In this document: positions 1 to 5,676 of the stretch, piece by piece
How positions within the stretch are numbered: the stretch's first letter is position 1
Layout of the letters: each line of letters begins with the position of its first letter
NCBI GenBank assembly: GCA_004298725.1
Contig: SCQA01000239.1
Span: 1 to 6,776 of the forward strand
Origin: a bacterium
Lineage (GTDB): Bacteria; Desulfobacterota; GWC2-55-46
Length of the DNA stretch: 6,776 nucleotides
Direction: 5' to 3'
Position numbers and translations under genes: made by a program
Notes under the pieces: model-generated
Database searches by the model: none
What the model saw: the letters and a program-made list of their open reading frames with translations, nothing else
What the model was told of the DNA's origin: nothing

Positions 1-171
1 CATCTTTTTCAGGCTGTACGCATCCCATGTGCCCAACGCCGCCTGCCCCAGCTCGGACTGCACTTGCGCCCGAAGTTCCCCTAATATCGCCTGCATCGCG
101 TCCGTGCCGCTCCGTAACCCCGCGGCTTTCTCTCTTATTATTCTTTTTATTTCCGCGTTTGCTGACGGCAT
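1..171 (-). CDS. N-terminal part of a phage head protein following the portal (partial)
   Basis: An open frame runs from an ATG at 171 through the left window edge without a stop, giving 57 residues beginning MPSANAEIKRIIREKAAGLR. It starts only 5 bases after the portal stop codon. An AGGGG ribosome-binding site lies about 10 bases upstream, inside the end of the portal gene. The visible part is mostly helical and charged and ends with a motif, LGTWDAYSLKKM. I recall similar W-D-A-Y-x-L segments in proteins encoded just after portals in Mu-like phages of deltaproteobacteria, but I cannot confirm this. By position (the slot of Mu gp30 or a head-tail adaptor) it may be a minor head or head-morphogenesis protein. 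The reading frame is well supported; the function is inferred from position. Confidence 0.7.
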   Translation of the reverse strand, partial: MPSANAEIKRIIREKAAGLRSGTDAMQAILGELRAQVQSELGQAALGTWDAYSLKKM

Positions 172-176
172 CGGCT

Positions 177-1583
177 TTATGCCCCTGCTACGTTGTTCGT
201 ATAATCCACATGCGCTTTTGCGACCGCTTCCGCGTCAACAGCCTTTTTCACTTCCGTGCTGTCTATCTCCGCGCCAAGGTGTCCTATTGCTAAGGCAAAT
301 ATTTTCCGGGCCGTATCCTTGTCAATCCAGCCCTGCAACTCTGCCGTTGCCAGCGCCGCTGTTACCTGCTGTATAGCGGCCGCGTATTTTGCCACGTCTT
401 TTGTCGTCAGCTCCGGCGTAATTATCGAAACCGCGCGGGCTTCTTCGTCCGTGACAGTCAGGTATCTTGCCTTTCGCGCGCTTTCGACGACGTAATGAAG
501 GATGCTTTCAAGAATGAACTTAACGTATCTCTGTTTAGATGAAAGCGCCTTGTATGCCGGCGTGCCCATTTCCACGGCCGTCGCCATATTCACGTTCCCG
601 CCGCCCCCAAACCAATGCTCCGGGTATGAATGGCTTCCAAGTATGTGGTTTCTGAAAATTCTTGCGCCGGTCTCAGCGTCTACGGCCTTCAAGTCCGGCG
701 CAGAGGCAGAGAGCTTTACTTTTTCGTTATGCCCGAAGATGCTCCCGGGTTTTTTAGTGAAGGCGTCCATCTGCTTCTTTATGGCCGCTTCATCTCCGCT
801 TTCTACGAGTAGGTCCCAAACAAATGAGTTCATCAGTGGCCATTTGTCTGCATAGTCGAATAGGAACTGCTCATATGCGTCGAGCCAATCGGCTGTAGAC
901 AAAAGCTCGCTTCTGCCCCTTGGCGAGTTTGTTACGTTATTGATGGCGAAGAAAAAGCACTCGCCGTCTGTGTACGTTTCTCTCAGCCTCCGGGCCGCCG
1001 GGCTTACTATTGTCTCAGCGTCTTCGGGCAGTATAGTCCTCAGTTTTCTGCCCTCAAGCCCCAGCGTACCTTTCAGCATGATCCCTATTACCATCTTGGC
1101 GTTTTCCGGGTCTGTCATCACTTCTTTTATCTGCGCCGGGTCAGTGTACCCAAGGCGCACTCTGCCTGTCTGCTTTCCGGTGTACACCGGAAAGCAAAGC
1201 TCGCCGTAAATAAACAGCTCTCTCACGTGTTTTTCCAAATACAGGTCCATCTTGTTAAGCGGGTCGCTCCAGAAATCGTCGAGCACCGTTTTAATGTCTT
1301 TATGTTTCGTCTCGTAAGGCAGACCTTCGGCAAGTATGAAATCCTTGGCTATCTCTATAATCCATCTGGCGAGGGGGTTGTTCTCCCAAAGCCAAAAACC
1401 AATCTCAATCATCCTGTCTTGCTTCAACGGAGAAAGATTTCTGGAAGCATTACCCGTAAGCTTTCGCCAGCCGATATCTTCTTTTTCAAGCTCAGCTACG
1501 GTGGCGGCTTTCAGCCGCTCTTTTACCTGCGTTTCTATCACATCGCCAAAAATCGCACTTATGAGCCTTGCTTGGATACCCAC
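177..1583 (-). CDS. Phage portal protein
   Basis: This 468-residue protein is the likely portal, the dodecameric ring at the special vertex through which DNA enters and leaves the head. The length fits the family. Supporting features are an N-terminal region ending in NNPLARWIIEIAKDF (about 68-82) and a wing segment, IYGELCFPVYTGKQTGRVRLGYTDP (about 125-149). A central segment, NVTNSPRGRSELLSTADWLDAYE (about 216-238), is also typical. Last is the EHWFGGGGNVNMATAVEMGTP stretch (about 322-342), typical of portal proteins in tailed phages, followed by an alpha-helical C-terminal barrel. It does not look like the DUF935 portal of Mu itself. The start is GTG, preceded by AGAGGG only three or four bases away; no better in-frame start is nearby. 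It follows the large terminase after a 102-base gap, as expected of a packaging module. Confidence 0.85.
   Translation of the reverse strand: MGIQARLISAIFGDVIETQVKERLKAATVAELEKEDIGWRKLTGNASRNLSPLKQDRMIEIGFWLWENNPLARWIIEIAKDFILAEGLPYETKHKDIKTVLDDFWSDPLNKMDLYLEKHVRELFIYGELCFPVYTGKQTGRVRLGYTDPAQIKEVMTDPENAKMVIGIMLKGTLGLEGRKLRTILPEDAETIVSPAARRLRETYTDGECFFFAINNVTNSPRGRSELLSTADWLDAYEQFLFDYADKWPLMNSFVWDLLVESGDEAAIKKQMDAFTKKPGSIFGHNEKVKLSASAPDLKAVDAETGARIFRNHILGSHSYPEHWFGGGGNVNMATAVEMGTPAYKALSSKQRYVKFILESILHYVVESARKARYLTVTDEEARAVSIITPELTTKDVAKYAAAIQQVTAALATAELQGWIDKDTARKIFALAIGHLGAEIDSTEVKKAVDAEAVAKAHVDYTNNVAGA
1171..1196. repeat. Perfect 26-bp uninterrupted palindrome inside the portal gene
   Basis: The plus strand reads TGCTTTCCGGTGT from 1171 to 1183, followed immediately by its exact reverse complement to 1196. 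There is no spacer and no mismatch; symmetry breaks at the next base pair on each side. The axis falls within TGTACA. Codon boundaries are arranged so that both strands encode the same peptide, CFPVYTGKQ, in this stretch (portal residues about 130-138). In RNA it would fold to a long hairpin, and in supercoiled DNA it could extrude as a cruciform. No function can be assigned from sequence. Confidence 0.95.
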
Positions 1584-1685
1584 AATCCCTCTTTAAATAC
1601 GTTTATAAACATGTTATAAGCCGCGGAAACCGCGTAGCCTTACCCAACTACCCCCAAATCAGCCTTGCCCGTTTAAACGCGTAAT
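1584..1685 (-). other. Intergenic region between large terminase and portal with small dyads
   Basis: This is the only gap of note inside the head block. Read on the minus strand it contains CGTTTAAACG (palindrome, 1670-1679) and a G-rich stretch. A short hairpin, CGCGG-TTT-CCGCG, spans 1622-1634 and could be extended by a GGC/GCT pairing across a two-base bulge. The palindrome GTTTATAAAC lies at 1601-1610, and the portal ribosome-binding site AGAGGG follows. TATAAC and TATAAA could be read as -10 boxes, but no convincing -35 lies at the right distance. The hairpin has no U-tract, so it is not a normal intrinsic terminator. The only small frame seen is a 14-codon TTG-started one, which I do not call as a gene. 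A role in translation or mRNA processing is possible but unproven. Confidence 0.5.
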
Positions 1686-3359
1686 TCAAGCGGCGCTCCT
1701 TCTGCCGAAAAGCCGTCCCAAAACCCCGCCCTTTCTTTCGGCGTGGTAATCCGTCTTTTGCGGCTCGCTCGAAGCCGATGCCGCCGCAACCATGCCGCCT
1801 TCAATCAGAGTTTTCAGCATCTCAAGGGCATCCGGGCCGTCATCGTGATCCCCCATCGGGTAATACCGCAATTGCTCGACAAGCGTCCTGTGCGATTTTT
1901 TAAAACGTATCCAGCCGTTCTTTATCCACGGTTGGAGCGTCTGTATGCGAAGGTACTTGTCCGAGTTGCTTTTTATCTCAACTACGTTCAAAGTAAGCCC
2001 TTTCTTATGGGCCTCTTTTTCAAGCGTATCCTTAAAAAATTCCTGAAACTGCACGGTCTCCACGCCAAACTTGTCGAACCTATCCTTTTCGTGGTACGCG
2101 AGTATGTCAGAAATTATCTTGTCCGGGTGCCGCTTTTCTATGTCCGCTACATCAAGGTAGATAACGCCGTCCTTCAGCCTGCCTCCGATAATCGCTGACG
2201 GGTCATGCTTCTTTGACTTCTTCCCCATTGACGGGTCAACCACGCCTGCGCGAGAGATCCCTTTAAGGTCAACGTCGGCGTCTTCGTAAAACTGAAACCA
2301 TTCTTCTTGAAATAGACAGTCTTCAGGGTTTACCGGCTCGTTCTGTTTTTCCGAATCAAAATACGCCGGGCCTTCGGCCACCCGCATCTTCATCAGGTAA
2401 TAGTAATCCTCGACCTCCGGCCAAAGCACTTCCGCGTCCGCTAACATCGCGTCTTTGTTTGTTGTAAAGAACATGTCCGCGCTTGACTCGGCCTCGGGCT
2501 TGCCTGTTGTAACGTCCGCAAATAGCATTTCCCATTTTTCCCATAGCGGCGAGGCCGAATATTTCAAAATTGATTTGAATTTTTTGCCCTTCCAGCCGGG
2601 TTTTTTTAAAAGATTTGACAGCAAGCTGTCGTAATGCAGTATCGTGCCTATAAATATATAGACCGTGCTTTTTGCGCCTATCTTCATCAGCGCCTTGAAA
2701 AACCACTGTTCAAACTTCTTCCTCTGCTCAACGCTTAGCACCGACTCGTCATTTTCAAGGTCGTCGCCTATTACAAGGTCGGGCCTCTTGCTCCCGTGCC
2801 TCATGCCGCGCAGTTTCTGCCCGGCTCCCACGCCGCGTACTTTAATTCCGCTATTCGTAATGATGCAGTCCGCCCGCCACACCGGCCCTTCACCGCAAAG
2901 CTTCTGGAAATCCTGCTTAATGCGCTCGTTCGTCTCAAGCTCCGCCTTAATGCACGCGATAAAGTCTTCTGCCTGCGCGTTAGTCTCGCTCACGATGAGC
3001 GCAAAAGCGCGGTATTTGAACGCCGCGCACCAGATGGGCAATATCAGGGTCGTCCATGTGGACTTTGCATTGCCGCGCGGCGCCGCGTCCGCTTCTCTGT
3101 CGCCTTCGCCTGTTTCGAGGGCCTTAAAAATAAGGGTGGGGAGCCTCTCGCAGATGTACCGGTGCAAAGCGGATGACGGCGCGGTTATATAGTGCGGAAA
3201 ATACGTCCTGCCGAAATACTCAAGGTCTTTTGAGGCGCGGGCAAGTCTATCCGTTTGCGCCTTCTTGTCCGCGTTAAAAGGTTTTGCCGCGGACTGTATT
3301 AACGCGCGTATCGCTTCAAGCTCTCTGTTATGAGCTTTATCTTTAATTGTGACCGGCAT
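1686..3359 (-). CDS. terL: Phage terminase large subunit (packaging ATPase and nuclease)
   Basis: This 557-residue protein is the motor that pumps DNA into the prohead and cuts it. The N-terminal ATPase shows a Walker A-type motif, APRGNAKST (about 93-101), and a Walker B-type motif, DLVIGDDLEND (about 194-204; D199 and D200 probable). A GTILH stretch (about 238-242) sits where the coupling motif is expected. The C-terminal RNase H-like nuclease domain begins at GVVDPSMGK (D375) and continues through the VETVQFQEFF strand (about 433-442). It ends with GDHDDGPDALEML (about 503-515), the acidic motif typical of gp28-like terminases. The last 40 residues are low complexity and basic. The ATG at 3359 has AAGGAA a few bases upstream and overlaps the preceding gene by 17 bases. 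Position corresponds to Mu gp28. Confidence 0.93.
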   Translation of the reverse strand: MPVTIKDKAHNRELEAIRALIQSAAKPFNADKKAQTDRLARASKDLEYFGRTYFPHYITAPSSALHRYICERLPTLIFKALETGEGDREADAAPRGNAKSTWTTLILPIWCAAFKYRAFALIVSETNAQAEDFIACIKAELETNERIKQDFQKLCGEGPVWRADCIITNSGIKVRGVGAGQKLRGMRHGSKRPDLVIGDDLENDESVLSVEQRKKFEQWFFKALMKIGAKSTVYIFIGTILHYDSLLSNLLKKPGWKGKKFKSILKYSASPLWEKWEMLFADVTTGKPEAESSADMFFTTNKDAMLADAEVLWPEVEDYYYLMKMRVAEGPAYFDSEKQNEPVNPEDCLFQEEWFQFYEDADVDLKGISRAGVVDPSMGKKSKKHDPSAIIGGRLKDGVIYLDVADIEKRHPDKIISDILAYHEKDRFDKFGVETVQFQEFFKDTLEKEAHKKGLTLNVVEIKSNSDKYLRIQTLQPWIKNGWIRFKKSHRTLVEQLRYYPMGDHDDGPDALEMLKTLIEGGMVAAASASSEPQKTDYHAERKGGVLGRLFGRRSAA

Positions 3360-3858
3360 ATTTTTCCTTCACGTATGTTCCGAACGCGTCAAGGTTCTTC
3401 TCTATAACCGGCACGGCAGACGCATCTTCCTTTTGAAGAAAGATGACCAAGTCTTTTAAAAATTGAAGCGCAAGCGCGTGTCTGTCCGCGCCGAGCTTCG
3501 TTTTGATGCTTATTATCGTCGTAACGAGAGACGTGTACGCGTACTGCGCTTGATTGTCTATTGTGGCGCCAATGCGCTCAAAGTAACGCTCGTACTTCTC
3601 TTTCTGACGCAAGAGGCTCGTAAGAAGCCTCTCTTCGGTAGTGAGCGCCGCGTCTGTTGCTTCTTGTGTCTGCGCGTCCACCGCCGTAAGCCGTTCTTTA
3701 AAATTGCACCTGTCTATCAGCGCGTAGAACGTCGGCTTTGACGCGGAATATCCCCATGACTTCAGCTTTTTTATAGAGGCCTCGACGTTGCCTCCGCATT
3801 CGCGGTAGGCCTGAAAAGCCTTCTCTCTAAATTCTATGTCAGCAGATTTGCCCTTCAT
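3343..3858 (-). CDS. Probable phage terminase small subunit
   Basis: A 171-residue protein directly upstream of the large terminase. Residues about 11-55 (REKAFQAYRECGGNVEASIK, then KPTFYALIDRCNFKER) read as a helix-turn-helix in which a counted 'A-Y-x-x-C-G-G-N' helix leads into a recognition helix. This resembles the DNA-binding end of small terminases, which select the packaging site. The rest is helical, with charged heptad-like stretches (about 75-125) that could form the oligomer core. I chose the ATG at 3858 because it overlaps the previous stop as TGATG, with GAGG seven or so bases upstream. The frame also has a TTG one codon earlier (3861). It occupies the slot of Mu gp27, but sequence resemblance to Mu DUF3486 is not obvious. 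Role inferred from HTH plus position. Confidence 0.72.
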   Translation of the reverse strand: MKGKSADIEFREKAFQAYRECGGNVEASIKKLKSWGYSASKPTFYALIDRCNFKERLTAVDAQTQEATDAALTTEERLLTSLLRQKEKYERYFERIGATIDNQAQYAYTSLVTTIISIKTKLGADRHALALQFLKDLVIFLQKEDASAVPVIEKNLDAFGTYVKEKYAGHN

Positions 3859-4160
3859 CAAAACCTCGCGTCAATGCCTACGTCCTGCGGCCCAAAATCA
3901 TCTATCAAGTTCATTCCATGACGCGTAGCAATAAAAAACACCACTTCGACGCCACCGCTTTGGCGCGTCTCCTTGCGCACATACCCGCCTTCAGCCAAAT
4001 ATTGCATGTGGCTGTTGAACTCCTCTTCCGTTATCGTGTAGCGCAAGTCGTCGAGCAGGTAGTGCAGTACCTTCGCGTCCACCGTCTTCGGATGTTCCTT
4101 AACGAGCAGGTTCAGAATCAACCCTCTAACGCGCCGGTAATGTCCCTTTTTCATGTTCAT
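3858..4160 (-). CDS. Small winged-helix protein, Mu gp26-like position
   Basis: A 100-residue protein with a winged-helix layout. After a basic N-terminus (MNMKKGHYRRVRG), helices cover about 12-40. YTITEEEFNSHMQYLAEGGY (41-60) looks like the recognition helix, VRKE...VEVVFFIATRHG (61-82) forms the wing, and LIDDF closes the fold. Small proteins of this shape are found just before the terminase genes in Mu-like phages (gp26 slot), where their role is unknown. Start ATG 4160 has AGAGGA about nine bases upstream, which fits better than a second ATG at 4154. It overlaps the upstream gene by 35 bases and hands over to the small terminase through a TGATG overlap. A DNA-binding role is inferred from the fold only. 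Confidence 0.75.
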   Translation of the reverse strand: MNMKKGHYRRVRGLILNLLVKEHPKTVDAKVLHYLLDDLRYTITEEEFNSHMQYLAEGGYVRKETRQSGGVEVVFFIATRHGMNLIDDFGPQDVGIDARF

Positions 4161-4467
4161 AAGTTCTGTCCTCTATTTCATCCACTTTCACGGATACCTT
4201 TTTAACCTCGTCGGCTACGACCTTGAGGAGTATTATCATCTCTCTGTGTTCCGAGCTGTCCCGCGCGACGAAGTCCCGCACGGATTTGCCTAAATCCTCC
4301 ATGCTTTGGGCCTGCCGGGCAAGCGCCACAGTCTGCTCCCGTTGTGCCTTTATAAATTCAAAGCCGAGGTTGTTCGCAAGCTTATAAATTACGTAAATGA
4401 TGTACGCGGCGATTACCGCGCCGGGCCCCCAGAATATCAGTGACTTCAGAATGTCGCCGATTTCCAT
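4126..4467 (-). CDS. Single-TM coiled-coil membrane protein of the lysis region (Mu gp25/DUF2730-like or spanin-like)
   Basis: A 113-residue protein with one membrane helix (about 9-30, IFWGPGAVIAAYIIYVIYKL). A long charged helix follows (about 38-103) with heptad-like spacing, including SMEDLGKSVRDFVARDSSEH and VVADEVKKVSVKVDEIED. This is the layout of DUF2730 proteins in the gp25 slot of Mu-like phages. It also resembles inner-membrane spanins, which span the periplasm as coiled coils during lysis. No signal peptidase II lipobox for an outer-membrane partner was seen. Start ATG 4467 is one base after the holin stop and has the strongest ribosome-binding site in the window, AAGGAGGG. It overlaps the next gene by 35 bases. 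Membrane topology is clear; the exact role is not. Confidence 0.75.
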   Translation of the reverse strand: MEIGDILKSLIFWGPGAVIAAYIIYVIYKLANNLGFEFIKAQREQTVALARQAQSMEDLGKSVRDFVARDSSEHREMIILLKVVADEVKKVSVKVDEIEDRTYEHEKGTLPAR

Positions 4468-4468
4468 A

Positions 4469-4993
4469 TCAGCCCTCCTTCTTCATCAGCTGGTCTATCA
4501 TCGCCGTTTTCTGGGCAGACCCGGAGGAGGAGCCGTAATAATACGTCGTTATCGTTATGGCGAGAGTACCGAGGCTTGCGCACATAGAGAGCAGTATGTC
4601 GTGCGCCGCGGCGGGTATATCCACGAATATGATGGCCGCCAGCGTGGCAAAGAACCCGGCAAAGACAAAATATGCCAAGTGTGCCGGAACCTTGTCTTTT
4701 ACCGCCATCTCACGTTTGCGCGCGCTGTCCCTGTCATTGGCGGCAATCTTCTCCGCCTCAATGCCCAACTCCTTCATCTTTACGGCAAAATCCTGTTCGG
4801 CCTGTTTGAGCTTCAGGAGCGTGTCCGGTGTTGCCGATTCCAGCGCGGCGCTCAGCTCGTCATGCGCGCCATCTGGCTTGCCGAGCACGGCGGCTGATAT
4901 AGCCTGCGTGGCCATGCCGGCCAGAGGGCCGCCAAGCGCGGTGGCAAGCGTCGGCGCTACCGTCTCAACTAATGTTTTCCAGTCGAATGTCAT
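4469..4993 (-). CDS. Holin, 3TM / gene-transfer-release type
   Basis: A 174-residue protein matching what I know of the 'Holin of 3TMs' family. It has a Gly/Ala-rich amphipathic first segment (APTLATALGGPLAGMATQAI, about 13-32). An ATPDTLLKLKQAEQDFAVKM helix and a charged linker follow, with NDRDSARKREM (about 86-96). Two clear membrane helices come next (AHLAYFVFAGFFATLAAIIF, about 104-123, and ILLSMCASLGTLAITITTYY, about 133-152), then YYGSSSGSAQKT. Proteins of this type form the inner-membrane hole that lets the endolysin reach the cell wall. Start ATG 4993 overlaps the stop of the upstream gene as ATGA. A GAGG lies further upstream, so coupled translation is likely. The membrane-protein call is very secure and the holin call good. 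Confidence 0.87.
   Translation of the reverse strand: MTFDWKTLVETVAPTLATALGGPLAGMATQAISAAVLGKPDGAHDELSAALESATPDTLLKLKQAEQDFAVKMKELGIEAEKIAANDRDSARKREMAVKDKVPAHLAYFVFAGFFATLAAIIFVDIPAAAHDILLSMCASLGTLAITITTYYYGSSSGSAQKTAMIDQLMKKEG
4474..4480 (-). promoter_or_regulatory. Strong ribosome-binding site AAGGAGG, embedded in the end of the holin gene
   Basis: On the minus strand AAGGAGG sits six bases before the ATG at 4467, inside the last codons of the holin gene. It is fully complementary to the 16S tail. It would also pair fully with the CCTCCTT element in the leader of the lysis operon (5564-5570), although the two lie about 1.1 kb apart. Confidence 0.75.
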
Positions 4994-5208
4994 AGCCCCA
5001 ACCTCGTCATATCTTCGCTTATACCTGTGACTGCTTCGCGTATCGCCACGCAGTGGGTTTGTGTTGTGGGCGACAAAGCCTCATCAAGCGCAAGTTCCGC
5101 GTGCGCGGAGATGCTTTGCAGACGGTTCCTAAAAATATGTTGCAGGTATCGCCTCGTCTCATCGGACAAATTTTTTATTTCAACACAGGCACGAACTTCA
5201 TGGTTCAC
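4990..5208 (-). CDS. Tiny protein resembling the DHp helices of a histidine kinase
   Basis: A 72-residue protein with no recognised family. Its core (residues about 19-41) reads RRYLQHIFRNRLQSISAHAE and continues LALDEA. The H-x-x-R-N-x-L-Q-x-I...AEL pattern resembles the phospho-acceptor helix of sensor kinases and of Spo0B (H24 would be the acceptor). A second helix with TTQTHCVAIREAVTGISEDM follows, so the whole could be a two-helix hairpin that dimerises into a four-helix bundle. There is no ATPase domain. I chose the GTG at 5208 because GGAG lies six bases upstream. An in-frame ATG at 5223 (77 residues) lacks a ribosome-binding site. The gene overlaps the endolysin end and the holin start (ATGA). 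Function in lysis or signalling is unknown. Confidence 0.72.
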   Translation of the reverse strand: MNHEVRACVEIKNLSDETRRYLQHIFRNRLQSISAHAELALDEALSPTTQTHCVAIREAVTGISEDMTRLGL

Positions 5209-5548
5209 GGTTGTCTCCGGCATATTCAAAATGGTTGGCGTCCCAGCCCCAGTCGCCGCCCCAGCGGTTACCCTGGTCGAGCGACTTCCAAAATTCGCCG
5301 AGCGGCCTGTACGAGTCCGCATCGGTTTTATATTCATCCTGAATAAAGAGATTTACGTCAATTGCGAGGCGTTCGAGGTGTTTTGATTTTAGTGTCTTCG
5401 ATTTGCCTGCCTTGACGTAAATCTCCTGCTGTTCGGGCGTGCGGTATGCCTCGCCGAACGTAAGCTCAAAACCGTTTGCATAAGCCCATGCGATGAGCTT
5501 GGCAACCATAAGGGTAAACCTGCGCTGTTTTTCGGATAGAGTCATCAT
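5198..5548 (-). CDS. Endolysin, M15-type zinc peptidase (VanY/L-Ala-D-Glu peptidase-like)
   Basis: A 116-residue single-domain peptidase that would cut cell-wall peptide cross-links during lysis. Family signatures are GFELTFGEAYRTPEQQEIY (about 26-44), SKHLERLAIDVNLF (about 55-68, supplying zinc ligands H57 and D64), and WGGDWGWDANHFEY (about 96-109, supplying H106 and nearby acidic residues). The length is usual for phage M15 endolysins, and no signal peptide is seen, consistent with release through a holin. Two ATGs in tandem lie at 5548 and 5545. A stop codon sits directly before the first, so it is the earliest possible start. No Shine-Dalgarno sequence precedes it, which is unusual here. 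It is the first gene after the predicted Mor-dependent promoter. Confidence 0.92.
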   Translation of the reverse strand: MMTLSEKQRRFTLMVAKLIAWAYANGFELTFGEAYRTPEQQEIYVKAGKSKTLKSKHLERLAIDVNLFIQDEYKTDADSYRPLGEFWKSLDQGNRWGGDWGWDANHFEYAGDNREP

Positions 5549-5562
5549 TCAATTATTAAGTT

Positions 5563-5596
5563 TAAGGAGGTGGGCGGGGCTTTCGCCCCGCCTCAC
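5563..5596 (-). promoter_or_regulatory. Leader hairpin with GAAA tetraloop followed by a 16S-tail-like CACCTCCTTA
   Basis: In minus-strand RNA, GUG-(bulged A)-GGCGGGGC, a GAAA loop, GCCCCGCC and CAC form an 11-pair stem at 5570-5596. The loop is a GNRA tetraloop only in this orientation, which suggests the RNA is made from the minus strand. The 3' arm runs into CACCTCCTTA (5572 to 5563), identical to the last ten bases of typical 16S rRNA. It lies about 14 bases before the endolysin start, where a ribosome-binding site would be expected. The following bases are not U-rich, so a terminator is less likely. Probable role: control of translation or mRNA stability of the lysis operon. Confidence 0.7.
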
Positions 5597-5620
5597 GGTA
5601 CGGGATGAAACGGTTGACTG

Positions 5621-5669
5621 TCTTGGATTATACTTGCGGAGTATGGCGTATGAAAACCGGAAGAACTTC
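5621..5669 (-). promoter_or_regulatory. Predicted Mor-activated promoter for the lysis and head operon
   Basis: On the minus strand the -10 is a perfect TATAAT (5632 to 5627). The -35 is poor (TTTTCA, 5656 to 5651, 18-base spacer), as expected of an activator-dependent promoter. Directly upstream is the inverted repeat GAAG-TT-CTTC (5669 to 5660). If transcription starts at the A at 5621, the repeat is centred at -43.5, where Mor is known to bind the Mu middle promoter as a dimer. The element lies between the mor gene and the first lysis gene, giving a leader of about 72 bases. Confidence 0.68.
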
Positions 5670-5676
5670 AGATGAG

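Noticed and set aside
1600..1670. tRNA-like stretch in the terminase-portal gap (GGTAGTTGGGTAA on the minus strand)
   Set aside because: The arms do not pair as a cloverleaf; the only good stem has a three-base loop and no T-arm or acceptor stem is present.
2356..2706. A 116-codon minus-strand frame inside the large terminase
   Set aside because: The terminase frame is continuous with all motifs in order, so no frameshift is needed. The peptide is rich in G, R and K and resembles nothing.
3076..3087. 12-bp palindrome CGCGGCGCCGCG near the Walker A codons
   Set aside because: A 12-base palindrome is expected about once or twice by chance in a window this size, and the stretch is GC-rich.
2665..3192. 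A 175-codon plus-strand open frame opposite the large terminase
   Set aside because: It lies wholly antisense to a gene with clear motifs, has no family resemblance and is explained by codon bias. The other plus-strand frames are rejected for the same reason.
5570..5596. Leader hairpin as an intrinsic terminator
   Set aside because: The stem is strong, but neither side has a U-tract, and the predicted promoter lies upstream so a terminator would silence the operon.
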